From contig NZ_CP123872.1 in assembly GCF_031598375.1 (NCBI RefSeq), forward strand, positions 1,364,001 through 1,428,000: a DNA stretch of 64,000 bases. The letters are read 5' to 3'. The notes under the pieces were generated by a model. That model saw only the letters and a program-made list of their open reading frames with translations. It ran no database searches and was not told the origin of the DNA. The DNA is from Temperatibacter marinus. GTDB lineage: Bacteria > Pseudomonadota > Alphaproteobacteria > Sphingomonadales > Kordiimonadaceae. Every line of letters begins with the position of its first letter. The first letter of the stretch is position 1. The position numbers and the translations under genes were made by a program. Of the stretch, positions 35,851-44,361 are shown piece after piece.

Positions 35851-36851
35851 TCAAACAAACGATCTGTCAGGGCCACTTGCCTGTTCGCTATCAAGACCGC
35901 TCCGCCTTGCATCATGATGCCAATTTCAGTTTTTTCAGGCAAACTTTGGATGTGTGCCAGACTGCCTCTACGAGGGAATAGGTTTGAACTCTCAAATATC
36001 TTTGACCAGTAACTCATATTTTGAGCTTTTACAGAAAAAGTTCCAAGAAGGTTTGTTTGGGCATCTACAGAAAGCGTGCCACTTGTGCCTAGGGCAGCTT
36101 GATTGGGTCCCTTTCGGCCCACTAAAATATTAAAAGTTTTTACATCGATTAGGCCACCGTTGCTGGACCATTGGACGGCTTGTTTTTCTTGCCAGCGGGT
36201 TAGACCTTCGCCCGTAAGACTGCCCGTTATCTCTAACCCAGCAATATATTCGTGGGGTGCTTTGCCGTCACCAATTTCACCACCTGCAACTTGAAGTCTA
36301 AAGTCAGCAATTGTTGCTTCGTATAGGTTGTCACTAGCTTGTCTTTTCGCCGGTAAAACAGTAGAGAATACCCAATTTTCCGCTGTCATTGATTGAGTGA
36401 GGCCAGGGGCCCTCTTAAGAATAAAATCGCCAGCTTCTTGACTGTCGGCAACGATAACCGTACGTCCATCATCGTATACTTTATGGCTGATAGCCACAAA
36501 ATCATCCGAAAGTGAGATTCCCCGGTCCAGCAGGTCCAAGCTCAGACCCTTGACGTTGAGCAGCCAATGATTGGGTGTCCAGATATGAGAGATTAGCACA
36601 ATTTCATCAGCAGTGCCCTCTATAGTATTAGATGTGTCCGTGAGCGAGACATCAGTAAATGTTAACGCAATTCTATAGGGGAAGCCTCCTTGTTCTAATT
36701 TGTCGAAGCGAAATGTATACCCTTGGTCCTCAAGAGAACGAACAGCAGTTCTTAGGCTTCTCTCTGCATTGGTGATGACGGTAGAACGAACGCCTGTATA
36801 AATAATAGCCATCGCGAGAATGATGAGAATGATAGGTGAAAAACGTTTCAT
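35847..36851 (-). CDS. DUF2125 protein
   Basis: The 334-residue protein begins with a membrane anchor or signal (PIILIILAMAIIYTGVRS). It continues with a long beta-rich domain typical of DUF2125, found mainly in alphaproteobacteria (YTFRFDKLEQGGFPYRIAL, then ADEIVLISHIWTPNHWLLNV). Function is unknown; these proteins probably sit in the periplasm and may bind lipids or act at the envelope. It is the last gene of the ftsE-ftsX-ydcF group with a gap of 12 bases, which suggests an envelope role. Confidence 0.82.
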   Translation of the reverse strand: MKRFSPIILIILAMAIIYTGVRSTVITNAERSLRTAVRSLEDQGYTFRFDKLEQGGFPYRIALTFTDVSLTDTSNTIEGTADEIVLISHIWTPNHWLLNVKGLSLDLLDRGISLSDDFVAISHKVYDDGRTVIVADSQEAGDFILKRAPGLTQSMTAENWVFSTVLPAKRQASDNLYEATIADFRLQVAGGEIGDGKAPHEYIAGLEITGSLTGEGLTRWQEKQAVQWSSNGGLIDVKTFNILVGRKGPNQAALGTSGTLSVDAQTNLLGTFSVKAQNMSYWSKIFESSNLFPRRGSLAHIQSLPEKTEIGIMMQGGAVLIANRQVALTDRLFD

Positions 36852-36863
36852 AGAAAGCTTCTT

Positions 36864-37466
36864 TTATATACGCTGATCACTGATCTTTTTTGAAAGATCA
36901 GAAGGGTGGGTTGACGCAAGTGTACTACTATTTTGGAGAAGTGTGATCAGATATTTATTATATTCTCTAACAAAATAACCAAGGGGCGCGTCTGATTCTG
37001 CGGGATAGGGTTTATATGCTCCGCTTGGATCGATTTTTTTCATCAGCAGCATTGCTCGGGGTAAATGGTAATCAGAAGTGACCAAATACAGGGTGCTAAA
37101 ATTATTTTTTTCTCGCCATTTTTTTGTCTCAAGTGCATTTCCGAGAGTATTCTCAGCTTCAAACCCAAGATCAATACAACATTCAAACAAGGCTGGGTCA
37201 GCCTCAGTAAGGCTAATCAAGGTTTGTGGGGTTACGGCCGTGTTCACACCTGAGAAAAGGAGGCGGTTTCCTTGTTTAGCCGTCAGTAAGGCAACCCCCG
37301 TTTTTAATCGATTTGAATCACCCGTGAACACCACGATAGCGTCTGCGGGCTGGGAAGAAGATTGATCGCTATCGAAAGGAATATTTAAGACATAAAGTCC
37401 AAAGCCAAGCGCCCATATGACACAGGCGTAACAAGGCATTTTAAGTAGGGCAAGGAAGAGTTTCAT
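36864..37466 (-). CDS. YdcF/SanA-like DUF218 protein
   Basis: The 200-residue protein has an N-terminal membrane helix (YACVIWALGFGLYVLNI) and a DUF218 domain. Its motifs include ADAIVVFTGDSNRLKTGVALL, the nucleotide-like loop LLFSGVN, AENTLGNA and TLYLVTSDYHLPRAMLLM. Members of this family (ElyC, SanA, YdcF) are implicated in envelope or peptidoglycan precursor homeostasis, though chemistry is unproven. It starts 8 bases after ftsX, so it probably belongs to the division operon. Confidence 0.85.
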   Translation of the reverse strand: MKLFLALLKMPCYACVIWALGFGLYVLNIPFDSDQSSSQPADAIVVFTGDSNRLKTGVALLTAKQGNRLLFSGVNTAVTPQTLISLTEADPALFECCIDLGFEAENTLGNALETKKWREKNNFSTLYLVTSDYHLPRAMLLMKKIDPSGAYKPYPAESDAPLGYFVREYNKYLITLLQNSSTLASTHPSDLSKKISDQRI

Positions 37467-37474
37467 GGGAAAAC

Positions 37475-38353
37475 CTACATCATTTTCTTTAACGCACTGC
37501 GGACGGTACTTCCAGCAGTAACCATGGTAATGATGCTGGAGACAAGGGGTAGTATTAATAAAATATAGTAATCACTATCACTCGGAGCGATACTATTCAT
37601 AAGTCCTTCTCCTAAACGGCTGGCTAAGACGCTTAAGCCATAGAGCCCCAGTGACGCGAAAGCAACACCGATCAAGCCCCCTAGAAAACCATGGCGCCAA
37701 TATTTGCGTTCAAATGTCCGTGCAATGATATGATCTTCAGCCCCTATCATATGCATGATTTCAATATTTTTTTTATGAGTAGCGAGCCCTGTTCGGCACC
37801 CAAAGATGACAATGGCAATGGTACATAAAATAACAAGAGCAGCAGTTGAAGATAAGAGCAATCGTGCCAAATCAGCCAGATCAAGTATGCGGCCCATCCA
37901 TTCCTGGTGATCATCAACTCGTGCGGATGTTACGCCAGCCTGCAGTTTATCTTTTATGCTAGCAATGACTGCTGTGTCTGTAGACTGTAGTTTAATGTCA
38001 ATCATTGTCGGGATCGGTAGGTCTGCTTCGGCAGGAATGTCACCTAGCCATGGTTTAATAAGGGCCATTGTTTCACTCTCTGCCAAAACATCAGCGGAGA
38101 TCACCCCAGGGGTTGCACGAACAATCCGCAGGGCTTCGTCTGTATCGCGGGCTCGGATACGTTGATCGGCCTCCACAATTTGAACGGACATATGCGTTGC
38201 TAGATTGCTGGACCATCCTTCCAGGCCTCGTCCGATGGCAACACCGAGCACAAGGCAGAGTGCGCAGAGAAAAATCATCACGGCAATTACCCATGGCAAT
38301 AGGCCTTCGCCGCGGTGCTTGTTTGGTAAGAAATCATAAGCAGGCCCAAACAT
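37475..38353 (-). CDS. ftsX: Cell-division permease-like protein FtsX
   Basis: The 292-residue membrane protein has a short cytoplasmic N-terminus, one helix (PWVIAVMIFLCALCLVLGVA), a periplasmic domain with VQIVEADQRIRARDTDEALRI, then three helices including LLLSSTAALVILCTIAIVIF. This is the FtsX layout: with FtsE it activates peptidoglycan hydrolases at the septum. AAGAGG lies 7 bases before the ATG at 38353, which is one base past the ftsE stop. The longer frame from 38455 overlaps ftsE and is not used. Confidence 0.92.
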   Translation of the reverse strand: MFGPAYDFLPNKHRGEGLLPWVIAVMIFLCALCLVLGVAIGRGLEGWSSNLATHMSVQIVEADQRIRARDTDEALRIVRATPGVISADVLAESETMALIKPWLGDIPAEADLPIPTMIDIKLQSTDTAVIASIKDKLQAGVTSARVDDHQEWMGRILDLADLARLLLSSTAALVILCTIAIVIFGCRTGLATHKKNIEIMHMIGAEDHIIARTFERKYWRHGFLGGLIGVAFASLGLYGLSVLASRLGEGLMNSIAPSDSDYYILLILPLVSSIITMVTAGSTVRSALKKMM

Positions 38354-38354
38354 A

Positions 38355-39065
38355 TTATGTCCTCTTCCATGCTGGTTGGCTGGTCTTAATGTAAGGCCCT
38401 TTGGTGCCTGGTAATATGGTGAGATTACCGTCATCAAGACGCAGCGTTGGAGCACCTATTTCTTTAACGATTCCCATATCATGGGTGGCGATGACAATGG
38501 TCGTTCCAAGCTTATTTAACTCCTCAAAAAGATGCATGAGCCGCATGGCCATCTCGGGATCCACATTACCCGTCGGTTCGTCTGCCAACAATAGATCTGG
38601 CTTATTAATGACAGCGCGTGCAATGGCAACCCGCTGCTTTTCACCACCAGAGAGCGTTGCCGGTTTTGCGTGCATGCGGTCCTGTAGACCAACCCAGTTA
38701 AGAAGTTCTCCTACATAGTCGGCCACTTGAGATTTCTTGGCGCCTTTGATTTGTAGGGGAAGAGCAACATTATCAAAGGCTGATAAATGATCAAACAGGC
38801 GAAAATCTTGAAATACGACACCAATGCGTCGTCTCATGCGAGGCAGTTCAGACCGGTCAAGAGCAGAGAGGTCTTTACCAAGGATTGAAATCAATCCTCG
38901 AGATTGACGCTTGGCCAGATAGAGGAGTTTTAACAAAGAGGTTTTTCCTGCGCCGCTGGGTCCCGTCAAGAAATGAAGAGACCCTGGCTTGAGCGTGAAA
39001 CTCACATCTTTTAGGACCTCTTTCCCCATTCCGTATCTCAGGCCAACATTTTCAAAGCTTATCAC
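38355..39065 (-). CDS. ftsE: Cell-division ATP-binding protein FtsE
   Basis: The 236-residue ABC ATPase contains Walker A (GPSGAGKTSLLKLL), a Q-loop within VVFQDFRLFDHLS, the signature LSGGEKQRVAIARA, Walker B LLLADEPTGNVD and the switch His in IATHD. The RLFDHLSAFDNVALPL segment after the Q-loop is typical for FtsE. The GTG start has GGGGAA 6 bases upstream. It couples ATP hydrolysis to FtsX. The divergent zinc-ribbon gene shares the upstream intergenic region. Confidence 0.95.
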   Translation of the reverse strand: MISFENVGLRYGMGKEVLKDVSFTLKPGSLHFLTGPSGAGKTSLLKLLYLAKRQSRGLISILGKDLSALDRSELPRMRRRIGVVFQDFRLFDHLSAFDNVALPLQIKGAKKSQVADYVGELLNWVGLQDRMHAKPATLSGGEKQRVAIARAVINKPDLLLADEPTGNVDPEMAMRLMHLFEELNKLGTTIVIATHDMGIVKEIGAPTLRLDDGNLTILPGTKGPYIKTSQPAWKRT

Positions 39066-39210
39066 GCTGAGTTCCCCTATAAAAAAGCTAAAATCATAAG
39101 GTAGAAATATTTATTTCAGTGTTTATGACTGCTTAAACCGTAATTGCTTGTCAGCATAAACAGCTTCCACACAAAAATAAAGCAGGATTAGCTTGCACAT
39201 TTGTGCTATC

Positions 39211-39230
39211 ATAACTTAGTATTAAGTTAT
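39211..39230. promoter_or_regulatory. Perfect 8+8 inverted repeat between ftsE and the zinc-ribbon gene
   Basis: ATAACTTA and TAAGTTAT are exact inverted repeats with a GTAT spacer. They lie about 75-95 bases before the zinc-ribbon gene and 146-165 bases before ftsE, with no T-run, so an operator is likelier than a terminator. The binding protein is unknown. Confidence 0.4.
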
Positions 39231-39303
39231 TGATGTGTTTAGTTAATGATCTTTACTAGGATATGAATTGAGAAAAATATTTTAGAGTAATGGGGTGACT
39301 TTT

Positions 39304-40470
39304 ATGATTTTGGCATGTCCGTCATGCAAGACCAGTTTTAAAGTACCCGAGGGTGCTATTACTGCCGAGGGTCGAAAAGTTCGATGCGCTAGTTGTGCTC
39401 ACGTGTGGCATGCGACGCTTAAAGATATTAAGCCTGCTACGCCGCCACGCCAAGCGCAGCGTCCTGCTATGCCTCAGAGCCCTCCTCAGCCCAGACCAGC
39501 TCAGCCTTCAGAATTGGATCATCCTCAAGCTGCTTTACAACGGACAGCGCGCCCAGCGTCAAATCCCATGCCGCCTGCCATGCCTGCTGATCAGGCACGT
39601 GCACAAACAGAAGCCATTCGGCAGGCGATGCTGGCTGAAGCTGGTGTTGAAGACACTGTAGAAGATCCTCCTTACTCAGAAGCTGTCACCGAACAATCAA
39701 GCAACGATCAACAAAGTGATTTGGGTGCTCTTCTTGAAGGGGCGAACGAACATACAGAAGATGCGAACGCTGAATTTGATGTCAGTGTTCTAGACGAGGC
39801 GTCGGGTGAAGAAGGGCCTAGCTTATCGACTGATGAACTTATGGAGAAATATCTTGGCGGTGAGGATGATGATCCAATTATGCAGCATCGTATGCGCCAA
39901 AAGAAAGAATATGAACGAAAAGTCGCACGCCGCAAATCAATCGTAAAAAATTTCTTCATATGGACTATGCTTCTGGCGTGGGTTGTCGGCGTCGCAGGCT
40001 TTTTCTTTGTGCCGCGTGAGACGATTATGGCTTGGTGGCCAGCCTCTAAAGTGATTTATGATAAAATGGATTCTGGCGGGGATACCACAGCTCTTGAAGA
40101 GCAGTTAAAAGATGAATTGGCAAAGGACGGTTTGACCCTGTCGCCGAAACCCTCAGATGTTCAACAAGGTTTATTCGTTGAAGATCCCCAAACTGAATAT
40201 GTAGAGCGAGACGGTCAAAGCTTTCTAAAGATCACAGGCCGCATTCAGAACAATGGGGACTATGCTATCACTGTCCCTGCCTTCGAAGCGCAAGTCAGAG
40301 ACTTGAATAGAGTGGTGATAAAATCATGGCGTTTTGAAGTGAAAGGCGAAGGGAGAATTCTATCCCGTGGTGGACGGATGGAGTATGAGACTATTTCGCC
40401 GTGGCCAGTGCCTGATAATGCGAATAGTTTGGCTGTAAAACCTTTGTTCGGTGATCAAGGAGGATCATAA
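39304..40470 (+). CDS. MJ0042-type zinc-ribbon membrane protein with C-terminal DUF3426-like domain
   Basis: The 388-residue protein opens with a zinc ribbon (CPSCKTSFKVPEGAI, then RCASCAHVWHA). A long Pro/Gln/Glu-rich linker of some 170 residues follows, then one transmembrane helix (NFFIWTMLLAWVVGVAGFFF) and a C-terminal extracytoplasmic beta domain with FLKITGRIQNNGDYAITVPAF. GGGGTG precedes the ATG; a GTG at 39295 adds three residues. The family is common in alphaproteobacteria and its function is not established. It precedes hpt by 4 bases. Confidence 0.8.
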   Translation: MILACPSCKTSFKVPEGAITAEGRKVRCASCAHVWHATLKDIKPATPPRQAQRPAMPQSPPQPRPAQPSELDHPQAALQRTARPASNPMPPAMPADQARAQTEAIRQAMLAEAGVEDTVEDPPYSEAVTEQSSNDQQSDLGALLEGANEHTEDANAEFDVSVLDEASGEEGPSLSTDELMEKYLGGEDDDPIMQHRMRQKKEYERKVARRKSIVKNFFIWTMLLAWVVGVAGFFFVPRETIMAWWPASKVIYDKMDSGGDTTALEEQLKDELAKDGLTLSPKPSDVQQGLFVEDPQTEYVERDGQSFLKITGRIQNNGDYAITVPAFEAQVRDLNRVVIKSWRFEVKGEGRILSRGGRMEYETISPWPVPDNANSLAVKPLFGDQGGS

Positions 40471-40474
40471 GAGG

Positions 40475-41035
40475 ATGGATCCATTCTTTGATTGGGGGCG
40501 GGCGAAAAATGCCCATGAAGGTGTAGAGCCTTTATTTACAGCAGGTGAAATTGTTGAGCGCGTTGAAGAATTGGCAACGCTTCTCTCTAAATGGATGGAC
40601 GATGATGAAGAGCCTTTGGCTCAAGTTATTATGAATGGGGCCGTTATGTTCGGTGCCGATCTTGTTCGGGCTTTGTCCAGTCGGGGTGTTGTGTTGGAAA
40701 TGGATTTCATACATATGCAACGAAACTCGCAGGCGGGGACTGTCGATTTAATCGCCGCTAGTAACCGTCCTGTAACCGGGCGTCATGTTTTGATCATTGA
40801 CGATATCTTTGATACAGGGCGTACTCTACAAAAAGCAAAAGACCATTTTTACCGTCTTGGGGCTGATCAAGTGACATCTGTTGTCCTGCTAGATAAATCT
40901 AACGGCAAAGAAACTGCTACTCGACCAGAGTATATTGGTTTTGAATGTCCGAATGTTTTTGTTATTGGCTATGGTATGGACATTGGTTTCCGCTACCGGG
41001 AGCTTCCTTTCGTCGGAAAGCTCGGGACTGCCTAA
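40475..41035 (+). CDS. hpt: Hypoxanthine-type phosphoribosyltransferase
   Basis: The 186-residue protein has the PRPP-binding motif VLIIDDIFDTGRTL, a flexible loop region with MDFIHMQRNSQAGTVDL, and VVLLDKSNGKE with the base-binding lysine. YIGFECPNVFVIGYGMDIGFRYRELP closes the fold, as in HPRT. It would salvage hypoxanthine and/or guanine to IMP/GMP. The ATG at 40475 lies 11 bases after GGAGG. It is 4 bases downstream of the zinc-ribbon gene, so likely co-transcribed with it. Confidence 0.85.
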   Translation: MDPFFDWGRAKNAHEGVEPLFTAGEIVERVEELATLLSKWMDDDEEPLAQVIMNGAVMFGADLVRALSSRGVVLEMDFIHMQRNSQAGTVDLIAASNRPVTGRHVLIIDDIFDTGRTLQKAKDHFYRLGADQVTSVVLLDKSNGKETATRPEYIGFECPNVFVIGYGMDIGFRYRELPFVGKLGTA

Positions 41036-41066
41036 GCGGCTTGCATGTTCTTCATAAGAAATTCGC

Positions 41067-42605
41067 TTACTCCCCTTCCCCTGAAATTGAGAGAAGATAG
41101 ATTGCCAGGTCCCGTCGCCCTGCAGCATCTACATTAGGGGGAGGCATAGGGCTTGGTGGATTTTTCAAGAAAAATGAAAGCATGTCGATCGAGTATTTTT
41201 TCTTCAAATCTTTTAAAGGCTTATATTGACCTGCTGCTGCCGCTGATTGAACATGACAAGCTGCACAATTATTCGCAATGAATGTAATCATCCCTGCCTG
41301 CTGTGCTCTCGAGAGTTCTTCAGGCGCTATATCTTTGAGAGGATCATTACTATCGGGGAGGGCTTGTGGTTGCGCTGCGGCAGACTTTTTATCGGCTACA
41401 GGCGATGTTTTAGGCGTCAGGTCTCCCCAGCTCACACTGTATACTTTTCCCGCAAAGTCGTCTGAGATGTATATTCGGCCCTCAGCGTCTTGGATAATTT
41501 CTACAGGGCGCCCTATGACAGTGTCATCCCTGTTTAAGAAGCCAGTCATGAAATCTCGCTCTTCAAGATCCCCCTGATCATTGATATGCAAGCTCACCAC
41601 CTTATAGCCGACTAATTTACTGCTATTCCAAGAGCCATGCAATGCAACAAGGGCAACATCTTTATAATCCTCTCGTGTGGTATTCGCGTCTAGAAACCTT
41701 ATGCCGAGTGGGGCTCTATGAGCGCCAAAGCCATGGTAAGGATGAATGGAATTTGCAGCTTTTTCTTGATAATTGGCACCTCCATCAGGATCAGGGACCC
41801 CATTGTCATAGGCATAAGGCCAGCCATAATCTAAACCCTCTTGAACGATGTTTAATTCACAGTTAGGTGTTTGATCACCAAGGAGGTCGCGACCATTATC
41901 TGTGGCAAAAAGACGATCAAATCCAAATCCTTGCTTTTTCCAATCAAACCCTACTGAATTTCTAAGACCGGTCGCAAAAATTTTTACATCCTTGCCGACG
42001 GCATCCGTAGAGAGAATGGTGGCTCTAAAAGGATTTTCTTCCTCACAGACATTGCAGCTTGATCCAATTGAGATATATAATCTGCCATCGGGTCCAAAAT
42101 CTATCGTCCTGGTTCTGTGATTACCACCTTCTGGAAGACCTTTGAGGATAAGTTGAGGATCCCCAGTGATTTTACGCTGTGTAGCATCAAAGGGGAACCG
42201 CCGGATTTGGGTAACTTCTGAAACATAAAGCCAGTTATCTTTTAGGGTAATACCATGCGGTGTATCAAGACCAGAGAGTAATGTTTCTCGGCCATCACTT
42301 TGACCGTCATTATTGCTGTCCTTATGGAGAAGCGTAATGGTACCTTCTCGCGTAGAGCTTACCAGCATGTCCCCCCGAGTGGTAATCCGCATAACGCGCG
42401 CATAGGGGATGGCACTCGCAAAGACATGGACTTTCATTCCTTCTGGGACTTTTAAACTGCGCGTCGCTTCTTCGTTAGACACTGGATCGCCGCCAAAGCC
42501 AAGCACATGAAGAATTCCAGGCCCTTTAATGGTCGGCGCAAAGACAAGTCCTGCTCCTACTAATAGAAGAAGAACGACGGATAAACCTATGAGAAATTTT
42601 TTCAT
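41067..42605 (-). CDS. PQQ-type sugar (sorbosone-like) dehydrogenase fused to cytochrome c
   Basis: The 512-residue protein begins with a signal/anchor (FLIGLSVVLLLLVGAGLVFA). A six-bladed beta-propeller of the soluble glucose/sorbosone dehydrogenase type follows, with ATGLRNSVGFDW, GLDYGWPYAYDNG, HYHGFGAHRAPLG-like and LHGSWNSSK segments. After a Pro/Ala/Lys linker near residue 400 comes a class I cytochrome c domain with the heme motif CAACH and a distal-Met region (SPMPPP). It would oxidise a sugar or aldehyde in the periplasm and pass electrons to its own heme. GGGAG precedes the ATG. It lies 41 bases after btuD, so read-through from the btu operon is possible. Confidence 0.8.
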   Translation of the reverse strand: MKKFLIGLSVVLLLLVGAGLVFAPTIKGPGILHVLGFGGDPVSNEEATRSLKVPEGMKVHVFASAIPYARVMRITTRGDMLVSSTREGTITLLHKDSNNDGQSDGRETLLSGLDTPHGITLKDNWLYVSEVTQIRRFPFDATQRKITGDPQLILKGLPEGGNHRTRTIDFGPDGRLYISIGSSCNVCEEENPFRATILSTDAVGKDVKIFATGLRNSVGFDWKKQGFGFDRLFATDNGRDLLGDQTPNCELNIVQEGLDYGWPYAYDNGVPDPDGGANYQEKAANSIHPYHGFGAHRAPLGIRFLDANTTREDYKDVALVALHGSWNSSKLVGYKVVSLHINDQGDLEERDFMTGFLNRDDTVIGRPVEIIQDAEGRIYISDDFAGKVYSVSWGDLTPKTSPVADKKSAAAQPQALPDSNDPLKDIAPEELSRAQQAGMITFIANNCAACHVQSAAAAGQYKPLKDLKKKYSIDMLSFFLKNPPSPMPPPNVDAAGRRDLAIYLLSISGEGE

Positions 42606-42646
42606 GCACCACTCCCTTAACTAATAGAATGATGGAGCAGGGAACC

Positions 42647-43378
42647 TTAGCTGTCAACAGCTTCAAAACCATCAGTGCCTTCAATTAAACCATAAACTTG
42701 TTTTAAATTATGAGCAGATAAAGCTTTAGAAGCTGGTCCGCTTGAAATAAGCCGCCCTTGATCAAGAAGAATTAAACGATCAGCAAATCTTTGTGCAAGG
42801 TGTAAATCATGTAAGATAACGATGATGGTCTTACCTTGATCGGTTAGTCTGCGAAAAACAGCCATAACATCCAACTGGTGTCGTGGATCTAAGCTGGCAG
42901 TAGGTTCATCAATTAACAAGCAGTCGGCTTTTGTCGCCAAAGTGCGCGCCAGCAGAGTGAGGGCTCTTTCCCCTCCAGAAAGGGTTGTGACAATTCTGTC
43001 TTTCAGAGCTGTGATGCCTACTGTTTCGAGGGCATCTGTTATAATAGATTTATCTTTTTGTTCAGTCATTCCATGGGGGTATCGACCCAAGGCCACAATA
43101 TTTTCCACTGTCATAGGCCAGTGTATTGTTGTGCCCTGAGGCATATAGGCTATTTTTTTTGCTCTGTGCTCTGGATCAACGGCGTCCAAAGGCACGGAAT
43201 TTATCTTGATGGTACCCTCAAAGTCATGAAGTCCAATCAATGTTTTCATAAGAGATGTTTTACCAGCACCGTTAGGACCAACTAAAGCGATGAGTTTGCC
43301 AGCAGGGATCTCCAATGAAATATTTTTCAGCAAGACTGTATTGTTTACAGAAACTGACAAGTTTTGAACAGTAATCAT
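42647..43378 (-). CDS. btuD: Cobalamin ABC transporter ATP-binding protein
   Basis: The 243-residue ABC ATPase has Walker A GPNGAGKTSLMKTL, a Q-loop in YMPQGTTIHWPMTVENIVALG, signature LSGGERALTLLARTL, Walker B CLLIDEPTASLD and the switch His in ILHDLH. It belongs to the FecE/BtuD group for iron chelates and B12. The start codon touches the btuC stop (43378). Corrinoid specificity is inferred from the cobalamin riboswitch and TonB receptor at the head of the operon. Confidence 0.9.
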   Translation of the reverse strand: MITVQNLSVSVNNTVLLKNISLEIPAGKLIALVGPNGAGKTSLMKTLIGLHDFEGTIKINSVPLDAVDPEHRAKKIAYMPQGTTIHWPMTVENIVALGRYPHGMTEQKDKSIITDALETVGITALKDRIVTTLSGGERALTLLARTLATKADCLLIDEPTASLDPRHQLDVMAVFRRLTDQGKTIIVILHDLHLAQRFADRLILLDQGRLISSGPASKALSAHNLKQVYGLIEGTDGFEAVDS

Positions 43379-44361
43379 CAGCGCATCTCCCGCCTTGTCT
43401 TAAAGATAACCCACAAAAAGAAGGGGGCTCCAATGAAGGCTGTAACTACGCCAATCCGTAGCTCAGAATAAAAGCCAGGCAGCCTGACAAGAATATCTGC
43501 AAAGCCAAGAAGTAAAGCTCCAATAAGGGCGCTGGGGATCAGAGTTTTGCCTGGATCGTGCTGCACAAAGGGCCTCGCAATATGCGGGGTGATTAGTCCA
43601 ATAAACCCAATAATACCGGATACGGCCACTCCTGCTCCTACAATTAAGGCGCTTCCCAAAATGATCATCAAAGCTGTTTTTTCTGTATCAACGCCCATTG
43701 ATTTAGCAACATCTTCTCCGAGAGTTAAACTGGTGAGAGGTCTGCGTTGCCAGAAGATCATTATCATCCCGATGAGTATGAAAGGACCTGCTAGATAAAC
43801 ATCTGTAAGGGAGCGGTTTTCTAGTGATCCAAGCATCCACATCACCATCTCTTGCATACTTACAGGCGAAGGAGCAAAGCTAATAAGTAAAGAGGTCATC
43901 GCGCCGCAAAGGCTAGAGATAGCGACCCCGAGTAAGATGATTGTTAAATGACTGGCTTCTCTTCGAGTGATAAAGAATAAAGCAGCGGTCGCCAAAAAAC
44001 CGGAGAGCATAGCTGCAAGAGGCAACGCATAAGAAAACAGGCTTGTTAGGCCGTAATGGATGGCCAAGACCGCCCCCATGCTGCTAGCAGCAGATATGCC
44101 AAGAACACCAGGGTCAGCCAAGGGGTTTCTCAGCAACCCCTGTAGAGCGGCTCCTGAAATACCGAGCCCTGCACCTACAAAGAGTGCCAGCAAAAGACGC
44201 GGAATTCTAAGCTCAAATATGATCAGGGCAGTCGTCTCTTCTGCCTTTCCTGTGAGAGCCGAAGCAAGGTCTACAAACGAAAGGTCAACGGCGCCAAATT
44301 GAAGCGAAAAAAGTGCCATGATGAGCAAGAGTAAACCACTAATAATATGCAGGCGGGTCAT
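43378..44361 (-). CDS. btuC: Cobalamin ABC transporter permease (FecCD/BtuC family)
   Basis: The 327-residue protein has about ten membrane segments and the FecCD/BtuC hallmark GAALQGLLRNPLADPGVLGIS. Also visible are the loop SPVSMQEMVMWMLGSL and the GFIGLITPHIARPFVQHDPG coupling helix that contacts the ATPase. It overlaps btuF by 4 bases and shares one base with btuD, so the three components are tightly coupled. As homodimer it would form the inner-membrane path for vitamin B12 or another corrinoid. Confidence 0.9.
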   Translation of the reverse strand: MTRLHIISGLLLLIMALFSLQFGAVDLSFVDLASALTGKAEETTALIIFELRIPRLLLALFVGAGLGISGAALQGLLRNPLADPGVLGISAASSMGAVLAIHYGLTSLFSYALPLAAMLSGFLATAALFFITRREASHLTIILLGVAISSLCGAMTSLLISFAPSPVSMQEMVMWMLGSLENRSLTDVYLAGPFILIGMIMIFWQRRPLTSLTLGEDVAKSMGVDTEKTALMIILGSALIVGAGVAVSGIIGFIGLITPHIARPFVQHDPGKTLIPSALIGALLLGFADILVRLPGFYSELRIGVVTAFIGAPFFLWVIFKTRREMR

